7,036 bases of DNA from a bacterium. GTDB lineage: Bacteria > Patescibacteriota > Minisyncoccia > Minisyncoccales > DG-74-3. Position 1 is the first letter of the stretch; each line of letters begins with the position of its first letter. The stretch is from contig JAGHBK010000088.1 of the NCBI GenBank assembly GCA_021161025.1, forward strand, positions 1 to 7,036, read 5' to 3'. Of this stretch, positions 1 through 5,604 are shown one piece after another. The notes under the pieces were generated by a model. It was not told the DNA's origin and did no database searches. It was given only the letters and a program-made list of their open reading frames with translations. Both the position numbers and the translations under genes were made by a program.

Positions 1-78
1 AATTAAAATTATCTTAAATTTTTCTTCTTTAAGTAATAACTCTTTTTCTTTTTGTGGTAATAAATTTATTCCCTTCAT
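1..78 (-). CDS. pilN: PilN, T4P inner-membrane alignment protein (5' part only)
   Basis: Only the first 26 codons are inside the window; the gene runs off the left edge. The translation begins MKGINLLPQKEKELL. An INLLP motif directly after the start, then a charged stretch and the beginning of a hydrophobic segment (FKIILI), is the hallmark of PilN. PilN is a bitopic inner-membrane protein: its short cytoplasmic INLLP tail binds PilM and its periplasm-side domain pairs with PilO. The start ATG overlaps the pilM stop as ATGA, and an AAGGA Shine-Dalgarno lies two bases upstream inside pilM, so translation is probably coupled. The pilM-pilN order is the standard one, and pilO would be expected next, outside the window. 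Identity is strong for so short a piece because both motif and neighbour agree. Confidence 0.87.
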   Translation of the reverse strand, partial: MKGINLLPQKEKELLLKEEKFKIILI

Positions 79-1199
79 TTTCCTTGAATTCCCCTTAACG
101 CTAAACCTAAAGCAGTAGCATAAGCTAAAGATTTCTCTAAGGGTAGTTTTGCTAATCCTTTTTTCGGATCTGATAAAATATTCACCCAAGGGTTCCCCAA
201 TTCTACTGGTATTTTTAATTCCAAAGAGAGAAGTTCAGGAAAGCCCTTTAAATTAGCTCCTCCACCACAAAGAAGGGCTTTCTCTATCAAAAGACTATCT
301 GGAGGAAGATATTCTTTAGAGGTATGGGTTTGATAAAAATCTATATATTTTTTAATCTGTTGAATTAAATCGGTAAGAGCAGGAATTAGTGCTTCAAAAA
401 CCTTTCCTTTTTCAATCTTCTTTTTTACACCGTCTTTAATCTTTAAAACTATTCTCCCTTCCAAACCAAACCTTCTTTTTAAATTTTCGGCTTCTCTTTG
501 GCTTATTTTCAAGGTTTTAGCAATGATATTAGTAAAATCTTCAGAAGAAACAGTAATGGAAGTGGTAAATCTTATAGAACGGCCCAAGAAAATAATAAAG
601 CCGGTTCTGGTAGCTCCAAAATCAATTAAGAGAACAGACCTTTGAGTGATTTCGTTTTTAATTAAAGCCCTGGCTACAGCCAAAGATTCAACTTCTAAAG
701 CTAATGGTTTTAATCCTGCTTCTTTAAGGCATCTGGTATAAGAATCTACTATTTCTTTTGGTAAGGCGGCAATTAGAACCTCTAAATGTTTCAAATGTTT
801 AGAGGGGGATACAACTTGGAAATCTAAATACACTTTCTCAAGAGGAAGAGGAATGTAATTTTCAGCTTCATATAAAATGGCAGATTTTAATTCTTCTTCT
901 GAAAGAGGGGGCATTTTTATTACTTGTAAGAAAGCTTTCTCTTCTGGCAGAGAGACTATTGTATATCTTGTCTTTATCTTTTCTCCTCTTACTTTCTTTA
1001 GCGCCTCTTTTAAAATCTTTATCAATTCCTCTTCTTTCCTTATCTCACCTTTTTTAATAATTCCTGGAGGAATTTCTGTTTCTCCGAAAGAAGCCAATTC
1101 AATTTTTTTTCCTTTTCTTTTAAGTTTGATAATTTTTAAAGATAAGTCAGAGATATCTAATCCAAAAGCTTCAGGTTTTAAAGAAAGTAGTTCCAACAT
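75..1199 (-). CDS. pilM: PilM, actin-like T4P assembly ATPase
   Basis: 374 aa, normal length for PilM. The protein is cytoplasmic, with an FtsA/actin-type fold; it binds ATP and the N-terminal tail of PilN, linking the PilN-PilO ring to the cytoplasmic motor side. Visible motifs: phosphate-1 loop FGLDISDLSLKI at about residues 12-23; a PilM-typical stretch with MPPLSEEELKSAI near 96-108 and AENYIPLPLE near 112-121; phosphate-2 loop LLIDFGATRTG at 190-200; adenosine-type loop LLCGGGANLKGF at 309-320; and the closing SLAYATALGLALRG at 357-370. The start MLELLSLKPEAFGLDIS places the FGLDIS motif at the usual distance from the N-terminus. There is no Shine-Dalgarno: the 37-nt spacer from the preceding stop is filled with A-rich heptamer repeats. 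The gene ends in TGA, overlapping pilN by four bases. It has only two cysteines, unlike the three exported proteins upstream. Confidence 0.95.
   Translation of the reverse strand: MLELLSLKPEAFGLDISDLSLKIIKLKRKGKKIELASFGETEIPPGIIKKGEIRKEEELIKILKEALKKVRGEKIKTRYTIVSLPEEKAFLQVIKMPPLSEEELKSAILYEAENYIPLPLEKVYLDFQVVSPSKHLKHLEVLIAALPKEIVDSYTRCLKEAGLKPLALEVESLAVARALIKNEITQRSVLLIDFGATRTGFIIFLGRSIRFTTSITVSSEDFTNIIAKTLKISQREAENLKRRFGLEGRIVLKIKDGVKKKIEKGKVFEALIPALTDLIQQIKKYIDFYQTHTSKEYLPPDSLLIEKALLCGGGANLKGFPELLSLELKIPVELGNPWVNILSDPKKGLAKLPLEKSLAYATALGLALRGIQGK
81..85 (-). promoter_or_regulatory. Ribosome binding site of pilN
   Basis: AAGGA on the minus strand, inside the last codons of pilM, with only two bases between it and the pilN ATG. 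The spacing is tight, but together with the ATGA stop/start overlap it supports this start. Confidence 0.5.
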
Positions 1200-1216
1200 T
1201 TTAGTTTTTTAGTTTT

Positions 1217-1237
1217 GAGATTTGAGATTTGAGATTT
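1217..1237 (-). repeat. Three perfect tandem copies of heptamer AAATCTC
   Basis: Read on the minus strand, three identical 7-nt units (1237-1231, 1230-1224, 1223-1217) start on the last A of the upstream TAA stop and fill most of the gap before pilM. Degenerate units that keep the AAA-every-seven spacing follow (AAAACTA, AAAAACT) and run up to the pilM ATG. The same heptamer is tandem at 5588-5601. No hairpin or Shine-Dalgarno is present. Function unknown. Confidence 0.85.
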
Positions 1238-2721
1238 TACAATTCTTCCCATTCCTTAAATTCGAAGGTTTCTGAAGTATAAGGTAAAAAAGGGGGAGGA
1301 TTATAACTTTGCTTTGAATCATAAATATTCTCTCTATCTCTAAATCCAGAGGCTATTCCTCCCCAAGGATTAACCCACTGAGTCCCTACCCTGCCATTAC
1401 TCACTATTGAGCCGAAAATTTCTAAATATTCTTTAATACAATCTGCCGGATAATAAGAACAAGGGTAATGATTTCTTCCAAAATGACCAGTTTGGGCAAT
1501 ATAGGTACCATGTAATTCCATATTCTCTGGAACTTCTAAAGTGATTAAAACATTTTTCTGTCCCACTAAAACCAACCCATCTGAACCATCTTTTTGGGTA
1601 TAAGTAATATTTCCAGTCAACCAAACATTAGTTTCTTTATTTGGATTTTCTAAATCAGCTGACACAATTGTTAATTTGTTCTGTACCTCTCCCTCTATCC
1701 AGAGATCGTCTTCAACAAACAAAAGAGCGCAATCTAAAGGAATATTATAAGTTTTTAGGTCTCCTTTTTTACTAATTTTAGAATACTCCCAATGCCATCC
1801 TTCTTCTAAAGAATAAGCCCAAACTGCATCTAAATCAATTATTTTGTAAACATCTATACTTTCTTTTTTTAATATAACATAATATCCCTTTTTTTCTGAA
1901 GGCGGAAGATATATTCCTTGTCCTTGGTTTTTGGTAACATCTTTAATCTCAGCTAAATCCATGGTAATTCCTTCGAAATCAAACGGGGGAACAGGATATC
2001 TAAAAAGCTCCTCATTACCATTAGCTGTTGTAAATACTCCAGGACAAACACAATCTGAACCCTCTAAACGGCAAGAAGATGGACAAGTGTCACAACCAAA
2101 AGATGAAGTACAAACCCATTCCGATTTGGCAGAGGTTACTAAGGCTTTGTTTTCACCATCCATCCTTATTCCTCCATTTGAATGATAAGGTCCTTTAATT
2201 TCTCTATCTGAACCCGCCCAGACATTATCATTCAATAAGTAGGCATAGTCTGCTACCGAGGGTCTAATATATTTTACTTTTACCTTTCTTTGGATATCTG
2301 GAAAATCTGAAGTGTAACCAGTAGAAGTAATAGTAATCGCTGTGACTTTTCCACATTGGGTCTTACCTTCAATTTCTAAAACAAAACGGCCTTCTACCTT
2401 AGAGAGGGGGTCAGAATATGAATGTTCATAGGGACCACAAACAGTACAGGGAGGGTTTTCACAACAAAAACTTTGCCCATCTTGAAGGTCGTTAGGAAAG
2501 TGATTTAGATGCCACCTGTAATAATCAATCCCTGCTTCGGCAATATGTAATGATGCATTCCAAGCTATTTTTTGAGAACTTTGCTTTAGTTGTAAAAGAA
2601 CAAAACTCAAAAGTCCCGAGATTAAAAGCAAGAAAATTGCCCCAAAAACTAACGCATATGTGGTAATTACTCCACCATTCCTTTCTAGTCTTTGTTTTGT
2701 TTTCTTTATTTTGAATAGCAT
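1237..2721 (-). CDS. PilX/GspK-position, Cys-rich membrane-anchored pilus component
   Basis: 494 aa. A basic N-terminus (residues 1-14) precedes one hydrophobic helix at about 18-45, then a large domain expected outside the membrane. The helix does not follow the canonical G|FTLxE pattern: the sequence is RNGG then VITTYALVFG. If processed after Gly17, mature position 5 would be Tyr22, not Glu; PilX and GspK proteins also tolerate unusual N-termini. The segment AEAGIDYYRWHLNHFP (61-76) and the C-terminal half, with LLFVEDDLWIEGEV (333-346), VWLTGNITYT (366-375) and a PPPFLP ending (475-480), match my recollection of a hypothetical family next to pilin genes in Parcubacteria. The alternating, Gly-spaced hydrophobic pattern at about 320-445 suggests a stacked-beta or beta-helix fold. 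There are fourteen cysteines, clustered at 86-95 and 204-226. The start lies one base after the previous stop and has no Shine-Dalgarno, so coupling is likely. The PilX-like role is inferred mainly from position. Confidence 0.75.
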   Translation of the reverse strand: MLFKIKKTKQRLERNGGVITTYALVFGAIFLLLISGLLSFVLLQLKQSSQKIAWNASLHIAEAGIDYYRWHLNHFPNDLQDGQSFCCENPPCTVCGPYEHSYSDPLSKVEGRFVLEIEGKTQCGKVTAITITSTGYTSDFPDIQRKVKVKYIRPSVADYAYLLNDNVWAGSDREIKGPYHSNGGIRMDGENKALVTSAKSEWVCTSSFGCDTCPSSCRLEGSDCVCPGVFTTANGNEELFRYPVPPFDFEGITMDLAEIKDVTKNQGQGIYLPPSEKKGYYVILKKESIDVYKIIDLDAVWAYSLEEGWHWEYSKISKKGDLKTYNIPLDCALLFVEDDLWIEGEVQNKLTIVSADLENPNKETNVWLTGNITYTQKDGSDGLVLVGQKNVLITLEVPENMELHGTYIAQTGHFGRNHYPCSYYPADCIKEYLEIFGSIVSNGRVGTQWVNPWGGIASGFRDRENIYDSKQSYNPPPFLPYTSETFEFKEWEEL

Positions 2722-2722
2722 G

Positions 2723-3787
2723 TTAGAGATTTGTCTTTAAATTTCGAATTTGGGTAGACGATTCTAAAATAAAGTCTTCTGGAGGTCTGTTGGGATTCAC
2801 ATTAATGATTAGTTTCACTTTTATAAAAGTTGTTTTTTCTAACCTATCTTCCGATCCTAAAAGATTATTATCTCCATCATAATAAGTAAAAACAGGCTCT
2901 CCTCTAACTTCATTTTGAATATTTTCAGAGATTATGAAAACATCTTCGTTTTCAGTCAGATATTTAACTGGCCAACCAGTAGGTTGAGTTATTCCTTTTT
3001 TAAAAACAGCTTTCGATTCTACTCCTGGAGTTTCTGTCCAACGGAATTCAAAATAAGCTAAAAAAGAGTGATTTTCTTCTTTAAAATCACAAAATGGGTT
3101 AACTCTACTTGAAGCTGTAGCTGTAAATAAAATATCGTTATCTGCTGCTTGCGAAGTAACCTCAAAAGTGGTTGGGTCTTCAAATTTTCCAGTACATTGA
3201 CCACACTCTTTATCTTCACAAAGAGTACCTAATTTTTTACCGTCAGCATAAATATCTACTGTCTCATTAGATGAATTTAAATCTCCTTCCACTGAAACAG
3301 TTACCTCTGCTGACTCTAATTTATCACTAAAAAAATTAGAAAAAGAAACGCTACAGGAACCTCCTGAAGTAAAACTTACACATTGGTCAGTTAAAGAGCC
3401 TGTTTTGCCTCCAGCAGGTTTTATAAAATATCTTACCCTTTCTGTTTCAGCATCTTTGTCAATATCTGAATAGAAAATGAATTCATAATCAGTGGCTTTT
3501 TCGATAATATAAGAACCGTCATCTCCTACTTTAGCTTCTCTAATTTCTTTAACCATTTGTTCCACTCCTTTTCTTGCTTCTGAAATTGCCCTCATTTGTT
3601 GAAAAGCATAACTTTGGGTTCTGAAAGCTAATATAACAAAAGCAGAAGTTGCCCCTATAGCCAAAACAAAAATTAAAATCGCCACTATTGTTTCTATTAA
3701 AGTAAATCCCGTTAGAAATCTTTGGTCTCTTTGTTGAGTAAATATTTTGCTGTTTTTAACTCTTAACGGAGTAAGCCCTTTTTTCAT
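2723..3787 (-). CDS. PilW/GspJ-like minor prepilin with an inserted beta domain
   Basis: 354 aa. The N-terminus carries a canonical prepilin signal: a 27-residue basic leader ending LTG, then FTLIETIVAILIFVLAIG, with the processing site after Gly27 and Glu at mature position 5 (residue 32). A prepilin peptidase such as PilD would cleave it; the hydrophobic helix (28-53) then anchors the subunit and packs into the pilus. GspJ/PilW-like parts are visible at about 60-124 (EARKGVEQMVKEIREA, then ERVRYFIK) and 255-354 (KGITQPTG, PVFTYYDGDNN, and the closing TQIRNL). Between them, at roughly 130-245, is a Cys-containing beta-rich segment that ordinary PilW/GspJ proteins lack, with EGDLNSSNETVDIYADGKKLG near 167-187 and a CEDKECGQC cluster at 190-198. 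The start is two bases after the preceding TAA and lacks a Shine-Dalgarno. An A6-G3 run immediately follows the ATG. Minor-pilin identity is firm; the exact PilW equivalence is likely. Confidence 0.88.
   Translation of the reverse strand: MKKGLTPLRVKNSKIFTQQRDQRFLTGFTLIETIVAILIFVLAIGATSAFVILAFRTQSYAFQQMRAISEARKGVEQMVKEIREAKVGDDGSYIIEKATDYEFIFYSDIDKDAETERVRYFIKPAGGKTGSLTDQCVSFTSGGSCSVSFSNFFSDKLESAEVTVSVEGDLNSSNETVDIYADGKKLGTLCEDKECGQCTGKFEDPTTFEVTSQAADNDILFTATASSRVNPFCDFKEENHSFLAYFEFRWTETPGVESKAVFKKGITQPTGWPVKYLTENEDVFIISENIQNEVRGEPVFTYYDGDNNLLGSEDRLEKTTFIKVKLIINVNPNRPPEDFILESSTQIRNLKTNL
3704..3709 (-). other. Prepilin peptidase cleavage junction (PilW-like)
   Basis: The codons for Gly27 (3709-3707) and Phe28 (3706-3704) form the canonical G|F junction of type III signal peptides, followed by TLIE with Glu at mature position 5. 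Confidence 0.88.
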
Positions 3788-3789
3788 AT

Positions 3790-5604
3790 TTAGCTAGGGG
3801 AAAGAATTAAATTAATGGTTTTGGTAACATCTCCTATTACTGAAACTCGATCTGTATAAGCCTCATAACCTTCTGCTGTAACTTCTAAATCATAATTAGC
3901 TTCTTCTAAGGGAATAAAGAAAGTTTCTCCGCTTTCGTCTGTTTGTTGGGTTTTATCATACCCTAATTCATTATTTGCAACTCTCACATTGGCTCCTAAA
4001 ATAGGATCTTTTGTTTCTGAATCAAAAACTGAAACTAAAAGAGTGTTTTCTGCTGCTAAATATAAAGTGACAGATTGGGTGGTATTGGGAGCAAGGTCTA
4101 CAGAAAGAGAACCATCTGGTAAAATAGTTCCCGGAACCCCTTCTTCCAGTTCTACACTTTCTCCTGAAATGGCAAAGTTAGAAAAATTATAAGTGTCCCA
4201 TTCTAAATCGGAAATAGTTCCTGTTTTATCTATAGTCTGGGAAGTTGCTGGATATTTGTAAATTGGCTCTTCTTGGGAATCTGTTCCTACTATTTTATTT
4301 CCCCGAAGCAAAAAGGTAACGTCACTAACTGGTTGGGAAACTTTAGTAAAATAGCTAATGGACCATTCATATAAAAGAGGAGTTTGAGAGGGATTAGTTG
4401 TAGAAAGGGTTGCTTTTGCTCTAAGAGTATCATAAGTAGTATGGTCCAAAATCGAAAGGTCAATAGGCGAAGGTCCTAAACCTGTAGAATTCTGAGGTAA
4501 ATCTGAGTCTGGAATTAAAACCCAATTTTCTCCATCGAAATATAAGAGTTGAATTTTTATTTCTGTATCAGTAGGCAGCTCCTTTATAAAAGTAAATTCA
4601 TCCCAACCTTGTAAATTAGGAGAGGTAATATCAGTAGAAATTAGAAAACCGGAACTTATATAATCTCCGTTTGTCTTAGCTAAAGATACTTTTCCCTCTG
4701 AAACCAAAATATTAGAAAATTCGGAAATTTTCGACATATTATCAAAACTATCATTAAAACTTGTTTTTCCTCTTGAGGACCTAGTCTCTATTGAGAAACT
4801 ACTTAATAGATCAATAGAAAAACTAGATTGAGTTATTTGCCCAGAAAGAATGGTAATGTTTGGTTTCTCAGGATTAGCAATGGTTTTTGAATCGTAAGTA
4901 TCACCTGTAGCAAAAGTCTGATCCGTGTTATAACCCGTTTTAGAAACAGTTACCTTATAATTTTCTGGGTTTTCTGAAGGATCTAAAAAGATTCCTCTTT
5001 GTCCTGAACATTCTCCATTTTGATCAGTAAGACAACTTTCTGTATACCCTGTAATTGAATCCTCTACCTTGACTTGAGCATCGGCTACCGGCTGTCCTTT
5101 GGCATCAAAAACAGAAACCTCCAAAACCCCTCCTTGTTTCTCACATTCTTGAATTTCATTTTTAGGAGCAATGTCAGTGGCTAAACTTACCTCTCCCCCA
5201 AAGAGCCCTGACCAAGAAACAGTAACAGTAACAGTTTTATAGTCACACAAACAAGTATCATCTGAACCGTCTGCTGGATCATTACGACAGTCAACATCCG
5301 TAAAAATAGTATATTTAGGATTTTCTGAAGGATAATACTCTGTTTCTTTAAGAGCACCATTTTCATCTATACCTTCTATACCTACTTTTTGATAGGGAAG
5401 GTTTCTAGCCTCTTCGAGTTTCTGATTAGCTAAGGAAGTGGCAATAATTTTTTGTCGAGAAAGTCCTATTACTTTTAAACCTAATTGATAAGCGCCGAAA
5501 ATACCTAAAAAAACAATAAGCATCAAACTGATGCCTATTAGTACATCTACAAAAGTAAAACCTTTTAAGTTTTGACATTTGACATTTGAGATTTGAGATT
5601 TCAT
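3790..5604 (-). CDS. Large multidomain minor prepilin, probable pilus-tip surface protein
   Basis: 604 aa, far longer than typical pilins (about 120-250 aa). A 15-residue leader ending NLKG precedes FTFVDVLIGISLMLIVFLGIF, a prepilin helix with the processing site after Gly15; mature position 5 is Asp20 instead of Glu. After the helix and a short pilin-like linker come apparent beta modules: a carboxypeptidase-regulatory/Cna-B-like unit at about 158-250 (LEVSVFDAKGQPVADAQVKV, later YKVTVSKTGYNT); a lectin- or discoidin-like sandwich at about 285-420 (DYISSGFLI, GWDEFTF, TPLLYEWSISYF); a second sandwich at about 425-516 (VTFLLRGNKIVGT, LEWDTYNF); and a final carboxypeptidase-regulatory-like unit at 520-604 (LLVSVFDSETKDPILGANV, YDLEVTAEGYE). 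The mature part has six cysteines. The ATG overlaps the pilC stop (TAATG), and AGGAAG lies six bases upstream, so the start is well supported. Position suggests a PilV/GspI-like place in the minor-pilin set; an adhesive or tip role is inference. Domain borders are by eye. Confidence 0.85.
   Translation of the reverse strand: MKSQISNVKCQNLKGFTFVDVLIGISLMLIVFLGIFGAYQLGLKVIGLSRQKIIATSLANQKLEEARNLPYQKVGIEGIDENGALKETEYYPSENPKYTIFTDVDCRNDPADGSDDTCLCDYKTVTVTVSWSGLFGGEVSLATDIAPKNEIQECEKQGGVLEVSVFDAKGQPVADAQVKVEDSITGYTESCLTDQNGECSGQRGIFLDPSENPENYKVTVSKTGYNTDQTFATGDTYDSKTIANPEKPNITILSGQITQSSFSIDLLSSFSIETRSSRGKTSFNDSFDNMSKISEFSNILVSEGKVSLAKTNGDYISSGFLISTDITSPNLQGWDEFTFIKELPTDTEIKIQLLYFDGENWVLIPDSDLPQNSTGLGPSPIDLSILDHTTYDTLRAKATLSTTNPSQTPLLYEWSISYFTKVSQPVSDVTFLLRGNKIVGTDSQEEPIYKYPATSQTIDKTGTISDLEWDTYNFSNFAISGESVELEEGVPGTILPDGSLSVDLAPNTTQSVTLYLAAENTLLVSVFDSETKDPILGANVRVANNELGYDKTQQTDESGETFFIPLEEANYDLEVTAEGYEAYTDRVSVIGDVTKTINLILSPS
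5557..5562 (-). other. Prepilin peptidase cleavage junction (604-aa prepilin)
   Basis: Gly15 (5562-5560) and Phe16 (5559-5557) form a K-G|F-T-F-V-D junction. The site matches type III signal peptides except for Asp at mature position 5. Confidence 0.82.
5574..5601 (-). repeat. Four tandem heptamers (2x AAATCTC, 2x AAATGTC) in the prepilin leader
   Basis: On the minus strand, immediately after the ATG at 5604-5602, come AAATCTC (5601-5595), AAATCTC (5594-5588), AAATGTC (5587-5581) and AAATGTC (5580-5574), then the looser unit AAAACTT. The array encodes the leader residues KSQISNVKCQ. Seven is not a multiple of three, so gain or loss of one unit would shift the frame before the mature pilin begins. 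The same AAATCTC unit is tandem at 1217-1237. Confidence 0.88.

Noticed and set aside
877..1212. Plus-strand open frame of 111 codons
   Set aside because: It lies antisense to the well-supported pilM, its translation is low-complexity Ser/Phe-rich, and it has no ribosome binding site or family resemblance.
1433..1624. Minus-strand open frame of 63 codons
   Set aside because: It is in another frame inside the 494-aa gene and its Trp/Tyr-rich translation looks like an out-of-frame reading.
1931..2185. Plus-strand open frame of 84 codons
   Set aside because: Antisense to the PilX-like gene, with no independent support.
2726..2732. Single AAATCTC next to the stop of the PilW-like gene
   Set aside because: A single copy is expected by chance in AT-rich DNA; lone copies also occur elsewhere on the plus strand (for example near 3280 and 7010). 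Only the tandem copies were kept.
3779..3784. A6 run directly after the PilW-like ATG as a slippage switch
   Set aside because: Six A's are common in this AT-rich sequence and far shorter than known homopolymer switches.
3989..4192. Plus-strand open frame of 67 codons
   Set aside because: Antisense inside the 604-aa prepilin; the translation has no recognisable feature.
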